Assembly: GCA_900766135.1 (NCBI GenBank)
Contig: CAAFUF010000020.1
Span: forward strand, 1 to 24,988
Reading direction: 5' to 3'
From: Paenibacillaceae bacterium
GTDB taxonomy: Bacteria > Bacillota > Bacilli > Paenibacillales > Paenibacillaceae
DNA: 24,988 nucleotides
In this document: positions 13,733 through 21,224 of the stretch, one piece after another
Numbering within the stretch: position 1 is the stretch's first letter
How the letters are laid out: each line of letters begins with the position of its first letter
Position numbers and translations under genes: made by a program
Notes under the pieces: generated by a model
The model's database searches: none
What the model was told of the DNA's origin: nothing
Seen by the model: only the letters and a program-made list of their open reading frames with translations

Positions 13733-15367
13733 TTAGACCTCTTCCGGATACATCGATTTCCGCAGGTTTTGGATTTCTTCGCTTTCCAGATATTCATCGT
13801 ACGTCATAACGCGGTCGATGACCCCGTTTGGCGTAATCTCGATAATGCGGTTAGCGATGGTTTGGATGAACTGATGGTCATGCGACGTGAACAGGATCGT
13901 CCCGTCGAAGTCGATCAGCCCGTTATTTAGCGCCGTGATCGATTCAAGATCCAAGTGGTTGGTCGGCTCGTCGAACAGCAGCACGTTGGCGCCGTTCAAC
14001 ATCATTTTGGCCAGCATGCAGCGGACCTTCTCGCCCCCGGACAACACGCTTGCCTTCTTCAACGCCTCCTCGCCGGAGAACAGCATCCGTCCAAGGAAGC
14101 CGCGCAAGAACGTTTCATCCTGATCGTTCGAATACTGGCGCAGCCATTCGACCAGATTCAGATCCACGCCGTCGAAATAACGGGAATTATCTTTCGGGAA
14201 ATACGCCTGCGAGGTCGTAACCCCCCAGCTGTATTCGCCGCCATCGGCTTCCAACTCGCCCATCACGACCTGGAAGAGCGTGGTTTTCGGCAAACTGTTC
14301 GGGCCGACGAACGCGATTTTGTCGCCTTTGTTCACGACGAAGCTAACGTTATCCAACACCTTCTCGCCTTCCGCGGTTTTGGTCAACCCGTCAACCGTAA
14401 GCAGCTGTTTGCCGGCTTCGCGCTCCGCTTTGAAATGCAGGAACGGATATTTCCGGTTGGAAGGACGGATGTCCTCCAGCGTGATTTTATCCAGCTGCTT
14501 CTTCCGGGAAGTCGCTTGCTTCGATTTTGAGGCGTTCGCGGAGAAACGTTGAATAAACGCCTGAAGCTCCTTGATTTTCTCTTCCTTCTTCTTGTTGGCG
14601 TCGCGCTGCATTTGCAGCGCCAGCTGGCTGGACTCGTACCAGAAGTCGTAGTTGCCGACGTACATCTGGATTTTGCCGAAGTCGATGTCCGCGATGTGCG
14701 TGCACACCTTGTTCAGGAAGTGCCGGTCATGGGATACGACGATAACCGTCCCTTCGTAATCCATCAGGAAGTTCTCGAGCCACTGGATCGATTCGAGGTC
14801 CAAGTGGTTGGTCGGTTCGTCCAGCAGCAGGTTGTTCGGGCGTCCGAACAATGCCTGAGCCAACAGAACGCGGACCTTCTCGTTGCCGCTAAGCTCGGCC
14901 ATCTTCTTGTCGTGCAGCTCGCGCGGGATCCCGAGGCCGATCAGGAGCGCAGCCGCATCCGGTTCAGCGTCCCAGCCGTTCAATTCGGCGAATTCGCCCT
15001 CCAACTCGCCGGCACGCATGCCGTCCTCTTCGGAGAAATCGGCTTTGGCGTACAGCGCATCCTTCTCTTTCATGATCGAATACAACCGGCTATGGCCCAT
15101 GATGACCGTTTCCAATACCGGGTATTCGTCGTATTCGTAGTGGTTCTGCTTGAGGACGGCCATGCGCTCGCCCGGCGTCATAAACACTTCGCCTTGGTTC
15201 GGCTCGATTTCGCCGGAAAGAATCTTCAGGAACGTCGATTTGCCCGCTCCGTTCGCCCCGATCAAACCGTAGCAGTTGCCGGGGGTGAATTTTATATTTA
15301 CGTCCTCAAAAAGTGCCCGTTTTCCATACCGGAGCGTTACACCGTTAGTGCTGATCATTTTAGGCAT
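13733..15367 (-). CDS. ABC-F type ATPase, YkpA/YbiT-like
   Basis: A 544-residue soluble protein with two ABC ATPase domains and no membrane spans, of the ABC-F class that acts on ribosomes. Domain one has Walker A GANGAGKST (near residue 40), signature LSGNEKVRVLLAQAL and Walker B LLLDEPTNHLD. The linker (about 240-310) is the charged P-site-tRNA-interaction region, with SKSKQATSRKKQLDKI. Domain two has signature LSGGEKVRCMLAK and LLFDEPTNHLDLES, but its Walker A is degenerate (GPNSLPKTT). The sequence follows B. subtilis YkpA closely, whose Walker A is also degenerate as I recall. The start at 15367 has AAAAGGA five to six bases upstream; the ATGs at 15373 and 15358 are alternatives. There is no drug-resistance context nearby, so a housekeeping translation role is likely. 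Confidence 0.9.
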   Translation of the reverse strand: MPKMISTNGVTLRYGKRALFEDVNIKFTPGNCYGLIGANGAGKSTFLKILSGEIEPNQGEVFMTPGERMAVLKQNHYEYDEYPVLETVIMGHSRLYSIMKEKDALYAKADFSEEDGMRAGELEGEFAELNGWDAEPDAAALLIGLGIPRELHDKKMAELSGNEKVRVLLAQALFGRPNNLLLDEPTNHLDLESIQWLENFLMDYEGTVIVVSHDRHFLNKVCTHIADIDFGKIQMYVGNYDFWYESSQLALQMQRDANKKKEEKIKELQAFIQRFSANASKSKQATSRKKQLDKITLEDIRPSNRKYPFLHFKAEREAGKQLLTVDGLTKTAEGEKVLDNVSFVVNKGDKIAFVGPNSLPKTTLFQVVMGELEADGGEYSWGVTTSQAYFPKDNSRYFDGVDLNLVEWLRQYSNDQDETFLRGFLGRMLFSGEEALKKASVLSGGEKVRCMLAKMMLNGANVLLFDEPTNHLDLESITALNNGLIDFDGTILFTSHDHQFIQTIANRIIEITPNGVIDRVMTYDEYLESEEIQNLRKSMYPEEV

Positions 15368-15493
15368 TACCATCCTTTTATCATAGTGAGTGCGGACTAT
15401 CTTAAATAGTCGATACTACTGGCGTATTATATCATAGATCGCCAAGGAAATTGAACCAAAAGCGCAGAAAGCCATAAATCGACTCCTGAAAAG

Positions 15494-15916
15494 GTGGCCG
15501 TTTTGTACCTTTCCCTGCCCCTTTTGCACGATTATCCCTTTCGTTCAGCAGGCTGGAATGGTGTAGAGATAGAGGATGCGGCACGGATAACCGCACAAAA
15601 AAATGATCTTCATCCAGAAGCGTGGGAACCGCTGAAAATATACATACGTAGCCTTGGGACCGAAGTATCTTCAGGCGTACTTGAACGAGTACTGGTGCGC
15701 CGGGGACTGCACCTTCCCGGAGCGAAGGAATCGATGCAACTGAAGTTGCTGCGCATGGGTGTGGCGATTCCGGCAATCACTTACGACAAGCTGATCGAAC
15801 GTCACCCGAATCCGGCTTTTGCAGCTGCGGCTGGATCGCACACCAACCGATGTGCCAAGGGGGGGAGGAGTTACCTGCGTGAAGAACAACCTGATCGAAT
15901 GAGGGCTGACTTCTGA
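15494..15916 (+). CDS. Doubtful ORF, 140 codons
   Basis: An open frame with a GTG start but no clear ribosome site, in a 780-base stretch that otherwise has no gene. Codon use in the central part (about 15570-15850) looks protein-like, with segments such as NDLHPEAWEPLKIYIRSLG and KLLRMGVAIPAITYDKLIE. The two ends look like random reading. I do not recognise any domain. It could be a remnant of a decayed gene, since the stop is followed at once by the degenerate tandem repeat at 15905-16095. The opposite-strand frames here are no more convincing. Bases 15374-15493 contain the start region of the ABC-F gene and nothing else that I can support. Confidence 0.3.
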   Translation: MAVLYLSLPLLHDYPFRSAGWNGVEIEDAARITAQKNDLHPEAWEPLKIYIRSLGTEVSSGVLERVLVRRGLHLPGAKESMQLKLLRMGVAIPAITYDKLIERHPNPAFAAAAGSHTNRCAKGGRSYLREEQPDRMRADF

Positions 15917-16095
15917 GTTCGCAGGAATCGCTCCCCGAGCAAAAGAATGCTAAGCAACTGGACCGCCATCTAATCAAAAGAAAGCAAAGCTATAGAAAGC
16001 GCCATCTGATCAAAAGTAGACTAAGCTACTGGAATTGTCTTCCGATCAATAGAGGGTTGAGCTACAAGAGACGCCGCCTGATTAAACGGGATAAT
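15905..16095. repeat. Degenerate 36-bp tandem repeat
   Basis: Four clear units and one more diverged unit follow each other without spacers. Unit 1 is 15941-15975 (35 bp), unit 2 is 15976-16011, unit 3 is 16012-16047 and unit 4 is 16048-16083. A diverged unit 0 occupies about 15905-15940 and a truncated unit 5 begins at 16084. Shared landmarks are AAAAG at the start, TAAGCTACTG or GAGCTAC in the middle and CCATCTGATC or CGATC at the end. Because the period is 36, a frame through units 2-4 stays open with a 12-residue repeat of the form KR-x-LSY-x-x-R-x-LI, but unit 1 breaks it. It lacks spacers, so it is not a CRISPR array. Confidence 0.7.
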
Positions 16096-16100
16096 CGTGC

Positions 16101-16140
16101 AAAAGAGGCTGGACAGCAAGTCCTGACCTGCCGCCCAGCC
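16101..16140 (-). terminator. Terminator after the metallo-hydrolase gene
   Basis: On the minus strand GGCTGGGCGGCAGG pairs with CTTGCTGTCCAGCC (14 bp with three G-T wobbles) and is followed by TCTTTTG. It lies 14 bases past the stop at 16154. Confidence 0.75.
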
Positions 16141-16153
16141 CAATCAATTCTAA

Positions 16154-17203
16154 TTATTGGGTTCGTCCGCTCAACTGCGGAATTTTCTCCGTGACTTCTG
16201 GCGGCATCGCGGCCGGCGGTTGCTCCGGCGCCAGATGAGGCAAACGCAGCGTTTCCCCGTGATGCAGCAGCCGTATCTTGTCTTCGGAGATGCCGCGCCG
16301 TTTCCGGTCCGCCTCCAGGCGGTCAAGCGCTTCCCGGGCGGTATCGTCAGCCAGACGAAACGTGCCGTAATGCATCGGGATCATCAGCTTGGCCTTGACG
16401 TCGATGAACGCCTGAAGCGCCTCCTCCGGCGTTGTATGCTGGCTGGTCATAAACCATTCCGGCTCATACGCGCCGATCGGCAGCAGTGCCGCATCGATAT
16501 CGTAACGGCTTCCGATTTCGGCGAAGCCGCGGAAATAACCGCTGTCACCGGCAAAATAGATGACCGGCGGCTTCGCTTCAGCCTGGGTCTGCGCCGGTTC
16601 CAAAACGTACCCGCCCCAATGGGACGTATTCGTATCGAACGGCGTTCGTCGCGTCCAGTGCTGGGTTGGCACGAACGAGATATCGACCTTCCCGATCCTC
16701 ACTCTCTCCCACCAGCTCATCTCTTCAACCCGGTGGAATCCCTTGCGTCGCATCTTCCGCCCAAGTCCCACGGGAACCAAAATCTTCGTATCGCTGCCGT
16801 ACAAGCGGCGGATCGAAGCCAAATGCATATGATCGTAATGGGAATGGGAGAGCAGGATCACATCGATCGGCGGCAGCTTATCGATTGGAATGCCCGGCTC
16901 GCATAACCGGCGCTGGAACCCCATTCGCATCGCCCAGACCGGATCGGTCACGACATTTAACCCCTGATACTGAATGAGAAACGTAGAGTGGCCGATCCAG
17001 GTCATTGTGGTCTCCACGCGATTTTGATGCAAATAATCGAGCTGCGGCGGCTTGTTAGGGATAACGTAGGAATAGTCCTTCTTTTTTCTGCGGCGCTCTT
17101 CCCGCCATTGTCTGAACTGCTTCAACGTCTTATCTGTGCTTACGTTATCGATGTTGTTGTAGCGCGTTCTTCTTGGCATCGCTCCGGCTGCTCCTCTCCG
17201 CAT
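16154..17203 (-). CDS. Metallo-beta-lactamase-fold hydrolase (NAPE-PLD/UlaG-like)
   Basis: A 349-residue cytoplasmic protein with a binuclear-metal hydrolase fold. The metal-binding motif is SHSHYDHMH (H-x-H-x-D-H, at about 119-127). Further ligands are expected in TQHWTRR, in FAGDSGYF (the Asp bridging the metals) and in PMHYGTF (the last His). IGHSTFLIQYQGLNVVTDP is the usual beta-strand pair of the UlaG/NAPE-PLD-like branch. The substrate is unknown; phospholipids, lactones or cyclic nucleotides are handled by relatives. The ATG at 17203 is chosen for the AGAAAGG site nine bases upstream. An upstream ATG at 17323 would run through the cydS-like gene, and the ATG at 17179 is a second choice. 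It follows the cytochrome bd operon by 58 bases and may be read with it. Confidence 0.85.
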   Translation of the reverse strand: MRRGAAGAMPRRTRYNNIDNVSTDKTLKQFRQWREERRRKKKDYSYVIPNKPPQLDYLHQNRVETTMTWIGHSTFLIQYQGLNVVTDPVWAMRMGFQRRLCEPGIPIDKLPPIDVILLSHSHYDHMHLASIRRLYGSDTKILVPVGLGRKMRRKGFHRVEEMSWWERVRIGKVDISFVPTQHWTRRTPFDTNTSHWGGYVLEPAQTQAEAKPPVIYFAGDSGYFRGFAEIGSRYDIDAALLPIGAYEPEWFMTSQHTTPEEALQAFIDVKAKLMIPMHYGTFRLADDTAREALDRLEADRKRRGISEDKIRLLHHGETLRLPHLAPEQPPAAMPPEVTEKIPQLSGRTQ

Positions 17204-17261
17204 GTTCTTTTGCCTTTCTCTTATTTTAGTGTAATTTCGGCGGCAAACCAAACTTCTCGTT

Positions 17262-17369
17262 TCAATCGGCCCGGTCCTTATACTTCCAGGCATAGATAAA
17301 CAGGAACAATACCGCCCCGGCAACCACCAGCTCCGGCGCCACCATCATCATAAACCACTCCACCGCCAT
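17262..17369 (-). CDS. CydS-like small subunit of cytochrome bd oxidase
   Basis: A 35-residue protein with one membrane span: MAVEWFMMMVAPELVVAGAV, then LFLFIYAWKYKDRAD. Its layout (short start, M-x-A-P-x-x-V-V core, charged C-terminus) resembles CydS, the 33-residue third subunit found in the Geobacillus cytochrome bd structure. That subunit sits against CydA and helps cover heme and oxygen-access sites. Its ATG shares one base with the cydB stop codon (TGATG), and AAAGGG lies just before, so translation is coupled to cydB. A longer frame to 17459 exists but would lie inside cydB. The position after cydB supports the assignment; sequence similarity over so short a peptide is weak evidence alone. 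Confidence 0.75.
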   Translation of the reverse strand: MAVEWFMMMVAPELVVAGAVLFLFIYAWKYKDRAD

Positions 17370-18400
17370 CACCCTTTCCCCGGCGAGCTGCCCCGTACAT
17401 ATTTGGCATCGAACAAAAACAAGCGCATCAGCAGGAACAAAGAAGGAATGAGAATACACAGCCCCGCAATGAAAGCGGTGATCAAGGCGACGGCCATCGT
17501 CTCGTTCGTGAAGCTCTCATAGATGCTGACCTGCTTATAGAGAATATAGGGAAGGTGGCTGCGGCCATATCCGTACCAGGCAAACGCGAACTGCAGCATG
17601 ACCAGCAGGAACGACCAGCCCAACCGTCGCTTTTTCCATACCAACGCAACGGCTCCCAGGAAGCAGGCTAACGAGGCGATAAACATCCACGCTACCTCCA
17701 GCATATGAGCGTAATGCTCCGGATTTTGCCGGTTGATCTGAAAAAAGGCGAACACACAGGCCAGAATCGTCGGCCCGCTCCACAGCAAAGCATAGCCGCG
17801 CAGCACTTCGAAAGCCCTTCGATCTCCGGCCTTATCCGCGTAAAACGCAAGAAACATCGCCGAAATGTATAGCACGGACACAAGCGCCAGCAGGAGCACC
17901 GACCAGGTATACGGATTTCCGAAGAAGGCCGTCCAATTCAAGACCACCCTTCCCCCAACCTCGCCGATGATTCCTCCCTCCGAAATCGCCAGGATCGTCG
18001 AAAGGGCAGCCGGAATCAGCAGTCCCGTCGCCCCGTAGATCCCCATATATGTTTTATTGTTCGCCTTGCTGCTGCCATAGGTGTTGTACGCGTAATATGC
18101 GCCCCGCAAGGCGAGCAGCACGGTGACCAAACTGCCGGGAATCAGCAGCGCGGTACCGTAATAATACGCGGAATCGGGGAAAAAGCCGACCAGCCCAACG
18201 ACGAAAAAGATCAAAAACACGTTGGTCACTTCCCACACCGGGGACAGGTAACGCTGAATGATGTCGTGAATTTTGTTCTCATGCCCCGTGATCACGCTGT
18301 AATAACTGAAGAATCCGGCCCCGAAATCTACGGAAGCCACAATTAAATAGCCGAACAAGAACGTCCACAATACCGTGATACCGACCAGCTCGTAGCTCAT
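17369..18400 (-). CDS. cydB: Cytochrome bd-type quinol oxidase subunit II
   Basis: A 343-residue membrane protein with about nine transmembrane helices, lacking heme ligands of its own and pairing with CydA to form the quinol-oxidising terminal oxidase. It starts MSYELVGITVLWTFLFGYLI, and the early motif SVDFGAGFFSYY corresponds to the conserved D-F-G-x-G region of CydB. Its start overlaps the cydA stop by four bases (ATGA), and its stop overlaps the small cydS-like gene by one base. Length fits the Bacillus/Geobacillus CbdB-YthB type. There are no odd features in the coding sequence. Confidence 0.92.
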   Translation of the reverse strand: MSYELVGITVLWTFLFGYLIVASVDFGAGFFSYYSVITGHENKIHDIIQRYLSPVWEVTNVFLIFFVVGLVGFFPDSAYYYGTALLIPGSLVTVLLALRGAYYAYNTYGSSKANNKTYMGIYGATGLLIPAALSTILAISEGGIIGEVGGRVVLNWTAFFGNPYTWSVLLLALVSVLYISAMFLAFYADKAGDRRAFEVLRGYALLWSGPTILACVFAFFQINRQNPEHYAHMLEVAWMFIASLACFLGAVALVWKKRRLGWSFLLVMLQFAFAWYGYGRSHLPYILYKQVSIYESFTNETMAVALITAFIAGLCILIPSLFLLMRLFLFDAKYVRGSSPGKG

Positions 18401-19746
18401 TTTCCGCCCCCTCCCTCAAGCTCGGCTTGCCGCAGCTCCGTTAACGCATCCTTGTTGCGGAACATTCGAGACAACACCAGAACGCAGGATAAACACAGGA
18501 CCAGATACAACACGGCGAACAACAGCAGCATCGGACCGACGCTTTCCGAAGTGGTGGCAGCCTCTCCGACCTTCATGTAGCCGCGGATGATCCACGGCTG
18601 ACGGCCGAATTCAGCGAACATCCACCCCAGCTCGATGGCTACCATCGCCAGCGGCCCCAGAGCCAAAATGCCGATCAGAAGCCACACCGGCACCTTTTTT
18701 TTGCCGCCGGGCAAGTAGCGACGCAGCAAATACAGGAACGGAATCAGGACGAGCAACGCCCCGATCGTGACCTTGAGATCGAACATATAATGGATCAGCA
18801 GCGGAGGGCGCACATCCTCCGGGAATTCCTCCAGCCCGATAACCGTGGTGTTCGGCGAGTTTCCGGCGAGAATGCTGAGCGCATACGGAATTTCCAGCGC
18901 GTATTTGACGTTCCCCGCCTCATCCAGTACGCCGCCGTAGATCAACGGAGCCCGCTCCATCGTTTCAAAATGCCATTCCGCGGCGGCCAGCTTCTCCGGC
19001 TGGTACTTGGCCAAAAACTTGCCGGAAAAGTCGCCGATCATCGCGGTCGCCAGCGCAAATACGAAGGAGGATACGACCGTAAGCTTCAGCGCCTTTTTGA
19101 AATAGACATGGTCCCGGCCTCGCAGCAGGCTGAATGCGGCGATTCCGGCCAGGATACCGGCGCTGACCGTATACGAGGAAGCCAGCACATGCGCGACCTT
19201 GGTTGGCGTTGCCGGATTAAACATCGCTACGAGCGGGCGGAAATCAGCGATCACGCCGTTTTTTAGCGTAAATCCCTGCGGCGTGTTCATGAAGGCGTTC
19301 AGCGTGGTGATGAAAAACGCCGAAGCGGAGGAGCCGATAGCTACCGGTATCAGCAGGAGCAGATGCAACAGCTTGTTTTTGAACCGGTCCCACGTATATA
19401 GGTAAATGCCTAGAAAGATCGCTTCCACGAAAAAAGCGAAGGTCTCCATAAACAGCGGCAGCGCAATAGCCTGTCCGGCGACCCGCATAAAAGTCGGCCA
19501 TAGCAGACTTAGCTGCAATCCGATCGACGTGCCGGTCACGACCCCGATCGCCACGGAAATGACGAAGCCTCGCGCCCAGCGGCGAGCCAGCAAAGTATAA
19601 TGCAGATCGGCGGCGCGGATGCCCCGCCATTCCGCAAGTGCAATCATCAGCGGCACGCCCACGCCGATCGACGCAAACACGATATGTACAAACAAGGTCA
19701 GCCCGGTGAGTATCCGGCTCAACGTGACCGGGTCAAGGTTCGCCAT
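18397..19746 (-). CDS. cydA: Cytochrome bd-type quinol oxidase subunit I
   Basis: A 449-residue membrane protein with about nine helices, carrying the hemes that reduce oxygen to water with electrons from quinol. Expected ligand and proton-path residues are present: His21 (LFVHIVFAS), His186 (KVAHVLASS), and Glu101 and Glu108 (METFAFFVEAI). The quinol-binding Q loop is KYQPEKLAAAEWHFETMERA, of the short type, and the GWMFAEFGRQPW motif lies at 374-385. The residue aligned with the second heme b558 ligand (Met393 in E. coli) appears to be Lys325, in the segment HYMFDLKVTIG. A methionine (Met321) lies one helical turn before it. The ribosome site GAAGGAG precedes the ATG, 12 bases after the stop of a 36-residue upstream gene. 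Size fits the CbdA/YthA branch. Confidence 0.92.
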   Translation of the reverse strand: MANLDPVTLSRILTGLTLFVHIVFASIGVGVPLMIALAEWRGIRAADLHYTLLARRWARGFVISVAIGVVTGTSIGLQLSLLWPTFMRVAGQAIALPLFMETFAFFVEAIFLGIYLYTWDRFKNKLLHLLLLIPVAIGSSASAFFITTLNAFMNTPQGFTLKNGVIADFRPLVAMFNPATPTKVAHVLASSYTVSAGILAGIAAFSLLRGRDHVYFKKALKLTVVSSFVFALATAMIGDFSGKFLAKYQPEKLAAAEWHFETMERAPLIYGGVLDEAGNVKYALEIPYALSILAGNSPNTTVIGLEEFPEDVRPPLLIHYMFDLKVTIGALLVLIPFLYLLRRYLPGGKKKVPVWLLIGILALGPLAMVAIELGWMFAEFGRQPWIIRGYMKVGEAATTSESVGPMLLLFAVLYLVLCLSCVLVLSRMFRNKDALTELRQAELEGGGGK

Positions 19747-19758
19747 GACGAAGCTCCT

Positions 19759-19869
19759 TCAGGAGAAGTAGTGGAGAAAACGGATAACGCTTTTGACGAA
19801 GGCGTACAGCATGATCACGGCCACTATGAGACATACGATTGCCAGAGTTCGCTCTTGTTTCTGAAACAT
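19759..19869 (-). CDS. 36-residue single-span membrane protein at the head of the cyd operon
   Basis: The protein begins MFQKQERTLAIVCLIVAVIM and ends with a basic, aromatic tail (FVKSVIRFLHYFS). It has a charged N-terminus and one hydrophobic stretch (about 9-27). The start has a near-perfect ribosome site, AAGGAGG, eight bases upstream. Its stop codon adjoins the cydA ribosome site and is 12 bases before the cydA ATG. That spacing and the strong site argue for a real, co-translated gene and not a chance frame. It may be an accessory or assembly subunit of the oxidase, like CydS or CydX, but this is inference. It has no detectable similarity in sequence to the CydS-like protein at the other end of the operon. 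I do not recognise the family. Confidence 0.65.
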   Translation of the reverse strand: MFQKQERTLAIVCLIVAVIMLYAFVKSVIRFLHYFS

Positions 19870-19928
19870 GCTTTGGCCTCCTTGCCCGATTAGTGTGTCG
19901 CGGTTGTTCCTTTTTATTCCTATGAGGC

Positions 19929-19957
19929 TTGGGCAATGCAGCGCATTGAGGTACAAT
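19929..19957 (+). promoter_or_regulatory. Promoter for the CvfC-like gene
   Basis: TTGGGC and TACAAT are 17 bases apart, about 75 bases before the ATG at 20032, in the region divergent to the cyd operon. No comparable minus-strand promoter, Rex site or Fnr site for cyd was recognised there. Confidence 0.6.
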
Positions 19958-20031
19958 AAACAAGAAAATAATAAAAAATTAAACTATCCGCCAAGGTTGG
20001 AGTCACCTATAGAAAGGAGTCGTGAGTATTT

Positions 20032-21177
20032 ATGAAGATCGTCTTTATCGAACCGACCCCCAGCCCGAATTCCATGAAACTGCATTTGGATGAAAGCTTG
20101 GAGCCGGGGATTCGGAAAACATATACGCCCGACAACGAACGTTCGGCCCCAGCATGGATCCGCGGTTTGCTGCATATCCCCGGGGTGAAAAGCGTGTTCC
20201 ACACCGCCGATTTCGTTGCTTTGGACCGTAAGGGGAACGCCGATTGGGCGGCCATTCTGTCCGAGGTGCAGAAGCAGTTCGGGCAAGAAGGGGTCGAATC
20301 GGCCTGGAGTCCGGAAAACGGGGAAGCATCGGGGTACGGGGAAGCGCAGGTGTTTGTGCAATTCTTCCGCGGCATTCCGATGCAAATCCGGGTGAAGGCG
20401 GGGAACCGCGAGGAGCGGATTTCGCTGTCCGAGCGGTTCGTGAACGCCGTAACCGAGGTGGCCAGCGCCACGCTGATCAAGGAGCGCAAGCTCACGGATT
20501 ACGGCGTGCGCTACGGCGAGCTGCCCGACATCGCCCGAGAGATTGAGCAGGAGCTGGAAGCGGCGTATCCGCTGGAGCGGTTGAAGGGCATCGTCGCGCA
20601 AGCGATCGCCCACGGCCGCAGCGAAGCGGAGTTCGTCGAGCAGCGGCGCGAGCTTGGTCTGGACGAAATCCGCGAGCGGATGAAGGACCCGGATTGGCGC
20701 GTGCGCTACGCCGCGCTGGAGGCGCTGCAGCAGCCGGGGGCAGAGGCGATGCCGCTGCTGGCGGAGGCGCTGCGCGACCCGCAAATGCAGCTCCGCCGGC
20801 TCGCCGTCGTCTACCTTGGCGACCTGCGGACGCCGGAGGCGATGGAGCTGCTGTACGAGGCGCTGCGCGATGCCTCCGCCGCCGTGCGCCGCACCGCCGG
20901 CGACACGCTGTCCGACATCGGCGATCCCGCGGCCACGGGGCCGATGATCGCGGCGCTGTCGGACAGCAGCAAGCTGGTCCGTTGGCGCGCGGCCCGCTTC
21001 CTGTACGAGGTCGGCACCGATGACGCCCTGAAGGCGCTGCGCGCAGCGGTGGACGACCCTGAGTTTGAGGTTGGCCTGCAGGCCCGCATGGCCGTCGAGC
21101 GGATCGAATCCGGCGAGCAGGCTGCCGGAACCGTCTGGCAACAAATGGCGGGGCGCGATCGCGGAGCTGGAAAATAA
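20032..21177 (+). CDS. CvfC-like protein: Nfu N-terminal domain plus HEAT repeats
   Basis: A 381-residue soluble protein. The first 90 residues (MKIVFIEPTPSPNSMKLHLD, then GLLHIPGVKSVFHTADFVALDR) form an Nfu N-terminal scaffold domain, as in iron-sulfur carrier proteins. The Cys-containing NifU C-terminal domain is absent. A middle part (about 95-215) has a beta-rich start and long helices. Residues 220-360 are a series of HEAT repeats, visible as DPDWRVRYAALEAL, DPQMQLRRLAVVYLGD, DASAAVRRTAGDTLSDIGD and DSSKLVRWRAARFLYEVG. This arrangement is that of conserved virulence factor C of Staphylococcus aureus and its Bacillales homologues. The biochemical role is unknown. The ribosome site AGAAAGGAG is strong. 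The HEAT part, about 20550-21080, is far richer in GC than its surroundings. The long antisense frames across it are shadows. Confidence 0.88.
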   Translation: MKIVFIEPTPSPNSMKLHLDESLEPGIRKTYTPDNERSAPAWIRGLLHIPGVKSVFHTADFVALDRKGNADWAAILSEVQKQFGQEGVESAWSPENGEASGYGEAQVFVQFFRGIPMQIRVKAGNREERISLSERFVNAVTEVASATLIKERKLTDYGVRYGELPDIAREIEQELEAAYPLERLKGIVAQAIAHGRSEAEFVEQRRELGLDEIRERMKDPDWRVRYAALEALQQPGAEAMPLLAEALRDPQMQLRRLAVVYLGDLRTPEAMELLYEALRDASAAVRRTAGDTLSDIGDPAATGPMIAALSDSSKLVRWRAARFLYEVGTDDALKALRAAVDDPEFEVGLQARMAVERIESGEQAAGTVWQQMAGRDRGAGK

Positions 21178-21224
21178 CCGCCGTCTTGCCGGATTTTATT
21201 TAACCACTTGTCATTAATTTGACA

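Noticed and set aside
15905..16095. CRISPR-like array
   Set aside because: The repeats are contiguous, without unique spacers, and differ from each other. No cas gene is present in the window.
17204..17323. Longer N-terminus for the metallo-hydrolase from the ATG at 17323
   Set aside because: It would overlap the cydS-like gene and read a leader rich in Cys and Arg, unlike the family. A strong ribosome site supports 17203.
19870..20031. Rex or Fnr operator for the cyd operon
   Set aside because: No TTGTGAA-N-TTCACAA or TGTGA-N6-TCACA palindrome is present. Only partial half-sites were seen.
19984..21144. Long minus-strand open frame (386 codons) across the CvfC-like gene
   Set aside because: It is antisense to a well-supported gene in a very GC-rich stretch, where long spurious frames are expected. 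Its translation is rich in Arg, Leu and His with no recognisable domain.
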